DNA of 64,000 nucleotides from Nitrospira sp. (GTDB lineage Bacteria > Nitrospirota > Nitrospiria > Nitrospirales > Nitrospiraceae). The notes under the pieces are model-generated. The model searched no databases. It saw nothing but the letters and a program-made list of their open reading frames with translations, and was not told the DNA's origin. Within the stretch, counting starts at the first letter, position 1; each line of letters opens with the position of its first letter. Position numbers and translations under genes: made by a program. Shown here one piece after another: positions 8,945 through 16,822 of the stretch. The stretch lies in the NCBI GenBank assembly GCA_030123605.1, contig CP126123.1:1840001-1904000 (forward strand), in the 5' to 3' direction.

Positions 8945-9739
8945 ATGATCAAACAAGTCTTGACGATAGCGGGCTCGGACTCGGGCGGCGGGGCAGGCAT
9001 CCAGGCGGATTTGAAGGCCATGTCGGCCAACGGAGTCTATGCCATGTCGGTCATTACGGCCATCACGGCTCAGAACACGGAAGAGGTCGCCGATGTATTC
9101 GAGTTGCCCACCTCGATCGTTGCGGCCCAGATCGATGCGATCTTCGATGATTTTGACGTTGCCGCAGTGAAGATCGGCATGTTGTCGTCGGCAGACATCA
9201 TCACGACCGTGGTGAAACTGTTGAAACCGCAACAGGTCAAGAATCTCGTGGTGGATCCGGTCATGGTCGCCAAGGGTGGGCAAGCCCTCTTGAAACCGGA
9301 CGCCATCGACCGGCTGAAGAAGGACCTGTTTCCGTTGGCGTTGCTGGTGACGCCGAACCTGCACGAGGCCCAACAACTCTCTGGTATCGCCATTGCCTCG
9401 CTGGCCGATGCCCGCCGCGCCGCCAAGGTCATCCACCAATTCGGCTGCGCCAACGTCCTCATCAAGGGAGGCCATCTGCCGGGCGATCGCGCGACCGATC
9501 TCCTCTATGACGGTCGCTTCTTCAATATCTTCAAGGGCGAGTTCATCGACACGCCTCACACCCACGGCACCGGTTGCACCTTCGCCTCAGCCATCGCGGC
9601 GCATCTGGCTCGCGGCAAGGCGCTCCCGGACGCCGTTCAAACCGCCAAGACCTACCTCACCGAAGCCATCAAACAGAGCCTGGCCATCGGACATGGCAAG
9701 GGTCCCACCAACCATTTCTATTTCCTGAATCAGGGTTAG
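8945..9739 (+). CDS. thiD: hydroxymethylpyrimidine/phosphomethylpyrimidine kinase
   Basis: 264-residue ribokinase-fold enzyme that phosphorylates HMP and HMP-P for thiamin synthesis and salvage. Clear motifs are AGSDSGGGAGIQADLK at residues 8-23, VVDPVMVAKGG near 100, LVTPNLHEA near 138 and the anion hole THGTGCTFASAIA near 207. Length is standard. It works with tenA, which supplies HMP, but is not in an operon with it. The next gene starts five bases after the stop, so co-transcription with the membrane protein is likely. Confidence 0.93.
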   Translation: MIKQVLTIAGSDSGGGAGIQADLKAMSANGVYAMSVITAITAQNTEEVADVFELPTSIVAAQIDAIFDDFDVAAVKIGMLSSADIITTVVKLLKPQQVKNLVVDPVMVAKGGQALLKPDAIDRLKKDLFPLALLVTPNLHEAQQLSGIAIASLADARRAAKVIHQFGCANVLIKGGHLPGDRATDLLYDGRFFNIFKGEFIDTPHTHGTGCTFASAIAAHLARGKALPDAVQTAKTYLTEAIKQSLAIGHGKGPTNHFYFLNQG

Positions 9740-9743
9740 CTCG

Positions 9744-11036
9744 ATGAGTCGAGGCCTCGGGTCGCCGCTGTCGTTTCTCCTGGTCGGATGGGGCTGGCTT
9801 CTGCTGACCTCGCTGGTGGGATTGGCCACCTTTCTCTGCATCGTGCGCGGCTCCCCGCTCCCTCCGGGCCTTCGTCTGCTGCATGTCCACGGTGCCCTCG
9901 TCGGAGGCCTGCTCCAGATGATGGTCGGGTTGGCACTGACCACCATCGAACTGGCCGGCCATCAAGCCAAACGGCGGAAGCACCGCGGGCTGTTCGTCGG
10001 CTTGAACCTCGCGGCCCTCGGCTTGGCTATCGGCGCCTGGTTGCGTGATGCCAGCCTGACCCTCGTCGCCGGACTCTTACTGATGGCTCTCTTTTTCCCC
10101 ATGACGCGCGAAATGATGAAGGCGCTGCGAACCTATCTGGGCCGGACGTCTCTGTCCGGATTCTTCTTTGGGTTGACCTTGGCAGGTCTGTTCGGCTGCC
10201 TGGTCCTTGGGGAACTCCTCGCAGGAGTCTGGTTCCCCACCTGGCATGGAATGCTCCGGTTGGGCCATCTGCACTCGGGCCTATTGTTATTCTTCAGCCT
10301 CGCGACCATCGGCACAATCCAACTGACGGTGCCTGTCCTGTTGCACCGCCCGTTGCACAATACCGGCCTGGGGCAGGCAGTCTTGCTCCTGCTTCCGGCG
10401 GTCGCTGCAGGAATGCTGACGAGCTTTCTTCTCTCGTCGGTCCACATTCAACTGGTGGCCGGCACCTGCCTGTTGATCACATTGGGGTTCTGCTGCGCGA
10501 ATCTCTTCCGCACCTGGAACCAGGCAGGCCAGCCCGGTTCCGTCGCCGTCGATCACCTCATGACGAGCCTATTTTTTCTTTTCATCACGACTTTCATCGG
10601 TATGGCGGTCGGCATCAATTCCTTGTGGACTCCCCCGGCGATGCCCTACGGGACCCTTCACCTGGTCGCATACACCCACACGGCTTTTATCGGGTTTCTC
10701 CTGCAAGCGATCGTCGGCGGACTGGCCTATGCCTTACCCGCGTTGTTGTCCGCCCAACGGGTCACAAGCCACAAGAAACAGACCCTCTATCGGGATAGCC
10801 TCGATCGAATCATGAATCGCGGACGGGCGCTGCAGATATCCACCCTCAGTTTTGGAACCTTGGGTCTCGTACTGGTCGCGTCGATGACCTGGAACTTCCC
10901 GCTTTCCTCGCTCTGGGTCCATACCGCAACAGGGATCAGTCTGGGGTTACTCCTGATTCACCTCGTTCTGATGACGATACACATGACGCAGGCGATCGGG
11001 ACACACCCGACCGACGAACGCGCCACCAAGGGCTAG
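9744..11036 (+). CDS. polytopic membrane protein, distantly heme-copper-oxidase-subunit-I-like
   Basis: 430 residues with about 12 hydrophobic helices. Conserved-looking histidines sit at helix positions used for heme ligands in oxidase subunit I or NnrS-type proteins: RLLHVHGALVGG near residue 47, LGHLHSGLLLF near 175 and LVAYTHTAFIGFLLQAIVGG near 315. The last resembles the H-x-H/GG-x-Y-x-LP region of cbb3-type and NO reductase catalytic subunits. No copper-site Tyr-His pair is obvious, so oxidase activity should not be assumed. It starts five bases after thiD. Confidence 0.6.
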   Translation: MSRGLGSPLSFLLVGWGWLLLTSLVGLATFLCIVRGSPLPPGLRLLHVHGALVGGLLQMMVGLALTTIELAGHQAKRRKHRGLFVGLNLAALGLAIGAWLRDASLTLVAGLLLMALFFPMTREMMKALRTYLGRTSLSGFFFGLTLAGLFGCLVLGELLAGVWFPTWHGMLRLGHLHSGLLLFFSLATIGTIQLTVPVLLHRPLHNTGLGQAVLLLLPAVAAGMLTSFLLSSVHIQLVAGTCLLITLGFCCANLFRTWNQAGQPGSVAVDHLMTSLFFLFITTFIGMAVGINSLWTPPAMPYGTLHLVAYTHTAFIGFLLQAIVGGLAYALPALLSAQRVTSHKKQTLYRDSLDRIMNRGRALQISTLSFGTLGLVLVASMTWNFPLSSLWVHTATGISLGLLLIHLVLMTIHMTQAIGTHPTDERATKG

Positions 11037-11072
11037 CCGTACGACATCGCACCTCACTGTACCCATGGATCT

Positions 11073-11873
11073 ATGGAAGAAACGCTGTTCTTTCACGACC
11101 CCCTCGGTCATCGCATCGCTGCCGTCCTTGCCGTACCGAACCAGGCAACCGATCACATTGTCGTACTCTGCCACGGCTTCCTGTCTCATAAGAACAGCAC
11201 GAGCAATCGGGCGCTGACCGGTCTGCTGATCGAGCGAGGCATCGCCGCTTTTCGGTTCGATTGTTTCGGACATGGCGACAGCGACGGGCCCTTCGCCAAA
11301 TTGACGGCGACGATCGCGGTCGGCCAAGTACTCGCGGCCTTGGACTATCTTGTCGGCCGTGGTTATCGTCGACCGGCTCTGGTCGGTTCCAGCTTCGGCG
11401 GTCTCGTCTCACTGCTTGCCGCCTCCGACTGGACCAGAACACACAGCTCAACCCAAGCCTCCATCCCGCCCCTGACCTGCCTCGCGCTGAAATGTCCCGT
11501 CGTCGACTTCGGAGAGGAACTTCGTCTGAAACTTGGAGAGAATGGGTTAGAGGAATGGGAACAAACCGGCACGATCCCGGATCTTCATGGGGGTCCGACT
11601 CGTCTTCCCCTCGATTTTGCGTTCTACGAAGACTGCCTCGACCGAATCGCCTACGAGCCGGCTCGAACCATTATCGCTCCAACCCTGATCGTTCAGGGTG
11701 ATCAGGATGAATGTGTTCCCCTCCACCAAAGTCGGCGACTCTTCGAGGCCTTGCCGGGCCTCAAGCAGCTGGAGATTCTCCCAGGGGCAGACCACCGGTT
11801 TACCGACCCTTCTGATTTTCAACGGATGCTGACGTTGCTCACCGATTGGGTCTCCCGACATTCGGCCCTCTAA
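11073..11873 (+). CDS. alpha/beta hydrolase (serine esterase/peptidase-like)
   Basis: 266 residues. An oxyanion-hole HGF segment (VLCHGFLSHKNS) is near residue 33, the nucleophile GSSFGG near 112, the acid in VQGDQDECVP near 213 and the His in PGADHRF near 244. The gap between nucleophile and acid is short, as in BAAT/feruloyl-esterase-like lipolytic enzymes. Substrate unknown. It lies 36 bases after the membrane protein gene on the same strand. Confidence 0.85.
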   Translation: MEETLFFHDPLGHRIAAVLAVPNQATDHIVVLCHGFLSHKNSTSNRALTGLLIERGIAAFRFDCFGHGDSDGPFAKLTATIAVGQVLAALDYLVGRGYRRPALVGSSFGGLVSLLAASDWTRTHSSTQASIPPLTCLALKCPVVDFGEELRLKLGENGLEEWEQTGTIPDLHGGPTRLPLDFAFYEDCLDRIAYEPARTIIAPTLIVQGDQDECVPLHQSRRLFEALPGLKQLEILPGADHRFTDPSDFQRMLTLLTDWVSRHSAL

Positions 11874-12133
11874 CCCGCATTATTCACGCATGGACGGCCG
11901 ACGAGACGATTTCCCCCTATCTGAGGTTGTCCGCTTCGCGTAGAAGCGCCGACGAAGGGTTTCCCCTTCAGCGTCTGCTCCAACTTGCACGGCAACACCC
12001 GGCAATTTGAACATCAGACTTGGAGCGCCGATAAAACGGCTTATGACGCGACTTTCTGGCTACGGATATGACAAGACGGATGGCATGACGGTTGCTCATC
12101 TCCCATCTTGCTTGTTTCCCCGGAGGTCAGAAC

Positions 12134-13945
12134 ATGAAAACTTCCACGAGCTTGTTGATGGTGAGTGTTGCCGGTTGTTTGTATTCCACCGTGCTCCAAA
12201 CAGTCATAACCCCGATCGCGGCGGCAGCAGACAGCTCGACGACCTACAGCCTCCCGCAACAACCTGTCATTGCCGTCTCCAACACCATCACCGTTACCGG
12301 CGGGCCGATCCAGGTCAGTCCGGCGGCCCTGAACCTGACAAGCGCCAACCCCGTCGGCACCTTAAGTTTGAAGAAGTCGGGAACGGACCTCCGCTCCTAT
12401 TATCTCAGCGCCAACCAAGGGTGGACTCAGCTCAATCCCCCCTACGGCAGCACGTTGACCATTTCCACTGAAACGGATCAGGTCGTCATCACGGCCCAGA
12501 CCGCCGGCCGCGCACCCGGAACCTACTCCGGCGTCGTATACATTGTCGACTATGGGCCGAATAACTCCGCCACCACCGTAGTGCGGGTCCCGGTGACATT
12601 GACGATTGCCGCAACGCCCACAGCCTCGTCTCCCCCGCCTCCGCCGCCGGCACCTCCTGCAGCCACACCGCCCCCGCCCGTCCCGGTGTCCCCGCCCTCG
12701 CCGCCCGTCGCCGTGACACCGCCCCCACCGGCAACCACACCGCCTCCTGCGCCGCCGACGCCGACCACCGTCACCGGCGGGCTGATCCAGGTCAGTCCGG
12801 CGGCCCTGAACCTGACAAGCGCCAACCCCGTCGGCACCTTAAGTTTGAAGAAGTCGGGAACGGACCTCCGCTCCTATTATCTCAGCGCCAACCAAGGGTG
12901 GACTCAGCTCAATCCCCCCTACGGCAGCACGTTGACCATTTCCACTGAAACGGATCAGGTCGTCATCACGGCCCAGACCGCCGGCCGCGCACCCGGAACC
13001 TACTCCGGCGTCGTATACATTGTCGACTATGGGCCGAATAACTCCGCCACCACCGTAGTGCGGGTCCCGGTGACATTGACGATTGCCGCAACGCCCACAG
13101 CCTCGTCTCCCCCGCCTCCGCCGTCGGCACCTCCTGCAGCCACACCGCCCCCGCCCGTCCCGGTGTCCCCGCCCTCGCCGCCCGTCGCCGTGACACCGCC
13201 CCCACCGGCAACCACACCGCCTCCTGCGCCGCCGACGCCGACCACCGTCACCGGCGGGCTGATCCAGGTCAGTCCGGCGGCCCTGAACCTGACAAGCGCC
13301 AACCCCGTCGGCACCTTAAGTTTGAAGAAGTCGGGAACGGACCGGCGCACCTATTCCCTCAGTGCCAACCAAGGGTGGACTCAGCTCAATCCCCCCTACG
13401 GCAGCACGTTGACCATTTCCACTGAAACGGATCAGGTCGTCATCACGGCCCAGACCGCCGGGCTCGCACCCGGAACCTACTCCGGCGTCGTATACATTGT
13501 CGATTCTGGCCCGACTAATATCGCCACGACCATTCGTATTCCGGTCACGCTAACGATCGCCGCCGGACAAACGGCATCTCCATCGCCTTCCGCGCCGACA
13601 TCACCAAGTCAACCGACGGTCACCACGCCCCCGCCTCCCCCGCCAAGCCCGACTGCACCTCCCCCGATCGCCGGTACTTCGCCGACAACATCGACGCCGA
13701 AGGTAGCCAATGCCACGGTCACTTGGAACGCCAACACCGAAATCGACCTAGCAGGGTACCGGGTGTACGTAGGGACGCGATCCGGGGTGTATGGCTTCGC
13801 CGGGCCCTTCGAAGTCACCAACAAGACCACCTTCACCGTACCGAATCTCCCGCTCGGCACGACCTATTTCTTTGCCGTGTCGGCCTTTGATACGGCGGGT
13901 AATGAAAGCGTCAAATCCAACGAGGTCAGCAAGAGCCTGTTTTAA
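12134..13945 (+). CDS. secreted protein with three near-identical BACON-like repeats and an FN3 domain
   Basis: 603 residues from the ATG at 12134, chosen because GGAGG precedes it and a signal peptide follows (cleavage near AAAADSS, residue 32). An all-beta module starts ITVTGGPIQVSPAALNL and ends VPVTLTIAA. It occurs three times, at about residues 53-155, 212-314 and 371-473, separated by linkers made of Pro, Ala, Thr and Ser. The module looks like BACON or Ig-like cell-surface domains. A fibronectin type III domain (ATVTWNANTEIDLAGYRVYVG to the end) closes the protein. The first two modules are virtually identical and the third diverges. It is likely a surface or extracellular adhesive or carbohydrate-binding protein. 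Confidence 0.8.
   Translation: MKTSTSLLMVSVAGCLYSTVLQTVITPIAAAADSSTTYSLPQQPVIAVSNTITVTGGPIQVSPAALNLTSANPVGTLSLKKSGTDLRSYYLSANQGWTQLNPPYGSTLTISTETDQVVITAQTAGRAPGTYSGVVYIVDYGPNNSATTVVRVPVTLTIAATPTASSPPPPPPAPPAATPPPPVPVSPPSPPVAVTPPPPATTPPPAPPTPTTVTGGLIQVSPAALNLTSANPVGTLSLKKSGTDLRSYYLSANQGWTQLNPPYGSTLTISTETDQVVITAQTAGRAPGTYSGVVYIVDYGPNNSATTVVRVPVTLTIAATPTASSPPPPPSAPPAATPPPPVPVSPPSPPVAVTPPPPATTPPPAPPTPTTVTGGLIQVSPAALNLTSANPVGTLSLKKSGTDRRTYSLSANQGWTQLNPPYGSTLTISTETDQVVITAQTAGLAPGTYSGVVYIVDSGPTNIATTIRIPVTLTIAAGQTASPSPSAPTSPSQPTVTTPPPPPPSPTAPPPIAGTSPTTSTPKVANATVTWNANTEIDLAGYRVYVGTRSGVYGFAGPFEVTNKTTFTVPNLPLGTTYFFAVSAFDTAGNESVKSNEVSKSLF
12294..13565 (+). repeat. 477-bp in-frame tandem repeat, two full copies plus a partial third
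   Basis: Homologous points repeat at exactly 477-bp spacing (for example 12308, 12785, 13262), which equals 159 codons. Copies 1 and 2 differ at very few positions, including silent ones. Copy 3 drifts in its second half. Confidence 0.9.
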
Positions 13946-13975
13946 CTGCTCGGGTGAATCGACAAGGACGACATG

Positions 13976-14011
13976 CCGTGAGCTGCGGCGCAGTAGGCGC
14001 CCAGCTTACGG
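13976..14011. terminator. GC-rich inverted repeat between convergent genes
   Basis: Arms 13976-13985 (CCGTGAGCTG) and 14002-14011 (CAGCTTACGG) pair over ten positions with one G-U. It covers the stop codon of the minus-strand gene. There is no T-run, so it is only a possible bidirectional terminator. Confidence 0.35.
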
Positions 14012-14848
14012 TGGAGTGATGAGCCCGGGAGTCCTCGCGCATCGGAATCCCGTATAGCTGTTCCGAGTCTCCGGCGGCAACTTGAACCGCCCATAGGTGA
14101 GCAGATACTTCGGCAAGTCCGACCAAGAACCGCCACGCAACACTCGAAATGATCCGGAGTCAGGGCCAGCCGGGTTCCTTGTCGGGCTGGATTCATAGTA
14201 ATTCGCCCCGTACCAGTCGGCCACCCATTCTCCGACATTCCCCGCCATCTGAAAGAGGCCATAGGGACTCACACCGGCCTCATAGCGCTGGACCGGCACC
14301 AGCACTTGGCTGTAGCTGAACCTCGCGCCGAGTCCGAAATTCGCCAGCGCATCGCTCGGAGCTTGGTTGCCCCATGGGTACAGCCGCCCCTCGATTCCCC
14401 GCGCGGCCTTTTCCCACTCCGCTTCCGTCGGCAGACGTTTGCCTTGCCAGCGACAATAGTCATCCGCATCGAACCAGCTGACTCCGATGACCGGACGGTC
14501 ACGATGATGTGACAGATCCACTTCCTCCCACTGCCAGGGCACGGATCGCTTCGTCAGGGCGAGAAATTCGGCATAGTGTCCCGTACTCACTTCGTAGCGA
14601 TCGATCTCAAACCGATCGACCCACACGTGATGTTGAGGCCGTTCATCCTCCAAGGCATCGGTTCCATTTGCCCCCATGGCAAAGACCCCTGCAGGGATTA
14701 TCACCATCGGGGCGTCGGGAAGAGTCTGCGTCTCGGACAACGATCGCGGTTTTCGCAACCGTTCGAGCTGCCCCCACGCAACATCGATCGACTGAGTCAC
14801 AACGGCGATCAGCGAGCAGATGAGCAGGGCAGGGAGACACACGCGCAT
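14006..14848 (-). CDS. SUMF1/EgtB/PvdO-fold protein (no formylglycine Cys pair)
   Basis: 280 residues with an N-terminal signal peptide, so probably exported. The FGE-sulfatase fold is clear: MVIIPAGVFAMGANG near residue 48, VGVSWFDADDYCRW-type motif near 120, RLPTEAEWEKAARG near 137, NVGEWVADWYG near 203 and LRGGSWSD near 237. The catalytic Cys pair of true formylglycine-generating enzymes, expected after RGGS, is missing, so it is not expected to activate sulfatases. It is last in a four-gene minus-strand operon, 12 bases after the methyltransferase gene. Confidence 0.85.
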   Translation of the reverse strand: MRVCLPALLICSLIAVVTQSIDVAWGQLERLRKPRSLSETQTLPDAPMVIIPAGVFAMGANGTDALEDERPQHHVWVDRFEIDRYEVSTGHYAEFLALTKRSVPWQWEEVDLSHHRDRPVIGVSWFDADDYCRWQGKRLPTEAEWEKAARGIEGRLYPWGNQAPSDALANFGLGARFSYSQVLVPVQRYEAGVSPYGLFQMAGNVGEWVADWYGANYYESSPTRNPAGPDSGSFRVLRGGSWSDLPKYLLTYGRFKLPPETRNSYTGFRCARTPGLITPP

Positions 14849-14860
14849 GGCCGTGGTCGA

Positions 14861-15520
14861 TCAGGGAATGACGCCGCCCACGACCCAATGTCGGTCGTCC
14901 GGGACATCGATGAGGAGTCGGGACAGATTCATTTCAGCCAACTGCCCCGCGACTTCATCCTCGGTAAACGCAGCCAGCAACGAGTTGTAGAAATCTCGTT
15001 TCAGGATCGGATCTTCGTCGGAGGCATACTGATCCACCAAGGCCTGGGCTGCCTCAGGAGACTCCGGCCTCAGCAAATCCATAACCAAAATACAGGCTCC
15101 CGGTTTCGCCAATTGTTTGAGGCAAAACCAGAACTGCAGCGGATTCGGCACATGATGCAGAAGGCTGTTGGAGAGCACCGCATCGGCCTGCTCTGCCAAA
15201 TCGACCGTTTGGAATCGCGCACAGCAAAGGGTGATGTTCTGTGCCAACCCGGCGCTGGAAACGGCCGCTGCCGCCAGATCCAGCATGGGCCGGCTGGCGT
15301 CCACCGCAGTTACTCGCACACCGGGAAAGGCACGGAGAAAACGAATCGGAATATCCCCCGGACCACACCCCAGATCGACCACATGGCCGCCGGTCCAGTC
15401 AGGAAAATATTCGCGGAAGCGATCGACGAACCCCTGGTTCTCTTCGGCGAAGTCCGCCTTCGCATAGGCGCGGGCCTGCGCCATGTCATCCATCAGTTCC
15501 GGCTCCAAGACACGCTTCAT
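14861..15520 (-). CDS. class I SAM-dependent methyltransferase
   Basis: 219 residues. Motif I is VVDLGCGPGDIP near residue 47, followed by the acidic loop VTAVDAS and NSLLHHVPNP near 119 (motif IV region). The substrate cannot be named. Its ATG overlaps the stop of the upstream MOSC gene by four bases (ATGA), so the two are translationally coupled. Confidence 0.85.
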   Translation of the reverse strand: MKRVLEPELMDDMAQARAYAKADFAEENQGFVDRFREYFPDWTGGHVVDLGCGPGDIPIRFLRAFPGVRVTAVDASRPMLDLAAAAVSSAGLAQNITLCCARFQTVDLAEQADAVLSNSLLHHVPNPLQFWFCLKQLAKPGACILVMDLLRPESPEAAQALVDQYASDEDPILKRDFYNSLLAAFTEDEVAGQLAEMNLSRLLIDVPDDRHWVVGGVIP

Positions 15521-15858
15521 ATTTGAATCCCTGAGTATTGAGAGAACCTTTCGGCGTTCAGCATTTCCACCATCACCCTATCACCCGTTCGCACCGGCCC
15601 TTCAACAAGCACCCGCGCATAGAGTCGGCTCCAGCCCGGATGCTTTTCCTGGGCGATTCTTCCATAGTTTCCATCCTTGAACCACATGGCATTCAACCGG
15701 CAAGGCTCGGTGTAACTCATGACCTCCGCTTGCACGCGATCACCGGCCAGTCCTTCGACCGTCACTCGGGCGAACGGTACGGCCAGCTTCGGCAAACCGC
15801 CGTCCGACAAGCTTATCTGGTGTACATGAGGAAGAATCGATCGGTCGATGACGCCCAT
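15517..15858 (-). CDS. short MOSC-like protein with apparent internal deletion
   Basis: 113 residues from the ATG at 15858, which overlaps the prmA stop (TGATG). It opens with the MOSC start (HQISLSDGGLPKLAVPFARV, then GLAGDR). It then jumps directly to the C-terminal block (EVMSYTEPCRLNAMWF, HPGWSRLYARVLVEG, VRTGDRVMVE). Usual MOSC domains have about 45-50 further residues between, holding the GGPxRAV segment and a second GDR. A loss between the two GDR points would explain the structure. MOSC domains bind molybdenum cofactor or sulfur carriers; whether this short form does is doubtful. Confidence 0.7.
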   Translation of the reverse strand: MGVIDRSILPHVHQISLSDGGLPKLAVPFARVTVEGLAGDRVQAEVMSYTEPCRLNAMWFKDGNYGRIAQEKHPGWSRLYARVLVEGPVRTGDRVMVEMLNAERFSQYSGIQI

Positions 15859-16793
15859 CAGGAACAGCGGCCTCCCTCGCAGGATTCCATCCCCACCGCC
15901 TCCAGGGCGATCCACCCGTCTCGTTCTCGCGTCTCTTTCACATAGACCCCTCTGGACGCATAGGCTGCTTCGACTTCTCCACGCTGTTCGATCAACAGAC
16001 CGGACAGCAGCAGTCGTGCCCCGGCCGAGGCGTGGCGACAGAGCATCTCCGCGGAATCCAACAGGGTCTGCCGATCCAGATTCGCCAGGACAAGGGTCGG
16101 TTCGAACTTATCTTGAGGCTGCTCCGCTTGAACATTCCCTACCGCCAAGGTCAGCCGTTCGTCGAATCCGTTGACCTGGGCATAGTCGCGCGCGCAGTCG
16201 ATCGCCACCGGATCGAAATCGACACCCTTCGCCATCGCAGCCCCGACCCGCAACGCCACCATCGCCAGCACCCCGCTCCCGGTTCCCACATCCAGCACGC
16301 GATCGGTGGGGGTGACGACCTGCTGCAGCCACTCGATCAACAGCTGCGTGGTCGAGTGGTGGCCCGTGCCGAAGGCCTGCTTGGGGTCGATGATCAACTC
16401 GACCTCTCCGGGATTGAGCGCCGCCTGTTTCCAACTCGGCCGGATGACCACCTGCCCGATCCTGATCGGCTCCACCAGGCTCGCCCACTGGGCGTTCCAA
16501 TCCCGATCCGGCAGGTGATTGATCGTGATAGCGCCGGCCGGTTCTGGATGGCCGAGTCGTGTCAGCGCCAGCCGGAGCCCCTGCCAGGTGTCCGGCCCAC
16601 AGCGATCGCCGGGCCAGTAGAGGTGCACCGAATCTTCCTCCTGCCATGCACCGGCCACGGCGGGATCGTTCAACAGACCCAATAGCTCTCCCGCATCGAG
16701 CGAGGTCGCCACATCGACTTGAATCCAGTCGCGCATCATCAACGTGGTGGAATCGTGACCGGCAGAATGATCTGCCTCGGTGGTTGACGCCAT
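15858..16793 (-). CDS. prmA: ribosomal protein L11 methyltransferase
   Basis: 311 residues. It has the PrmA signature PKQAFGTGHHSTTQLLIEWL near residue 137, SAM motif I VLDVGTGSGVLAM near 166, and VLANLDRQTLL in place of the usual NI-A-LL block. The N-terminal L11-recognition domain is present but divergent. The first 18 residues are poorly conserved in type, and an internal Met-Met (16739) is an alternative start. It leads the four-gene operon prmA, MOSC, methyltransferase, SUMF1-like. Divergent from the MutS-like gene, with only about 30 bp between starts. Confidence 0.87.
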   Translation of the reverse strand: MASTTEADHSAGHDSTTLMMRDWIQVDVATSLDAGELLGLLNDPAVAGAWQEEDSVHLYWPGDRCGPDTWQGLRLALTRLGHPEPAGAITINHLPDRDWNAQWASLVEPIRIGQVVIRPSWKQAALNPGEVELIIDPKQAFGTGHHSTTQLLIEWLQQVVTPTDRVLDVGTGSGVLAMVALRVGAAMAKGVDFDPVAIDCARDYAQVNGFDERLTLAVGNVQAEQPQDKFEPTLVLANLDRQTLLDSAEMLCRHASAGARLLLSGLLIEQRGEVEAAYASRGVYVKETRERDGWIALEAVGMESCEGGRCS

Positions 16794-16822
16794 CTCAGAC
16801 TATCAGTATCGTCAGCGGTACG

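Noticed and set aside
11874-12133. c-di-GMP riboswitch in the leader of the repeat-rich secreted protein
   Set aside because: Weak look-alike segments only; the conserved core sequences are absent.
12489-13350. Gly-rich minus-strand frames in the repeat protein
   Set aside because: They are antisense of Pro-rich linkers and repeat with them.
14006-14848. Formylglycine-generating enzyme
   Set aside because: The fold matches but the catalytic Cys pair is missing and no sulfatase gene is near.
16559-16822. N-terminal extension of the MutS-like protein
   Set aside because: It lies antisense to prmA and is Arg/Ser/Pro-rich noise; the protein is sensible from 16823.
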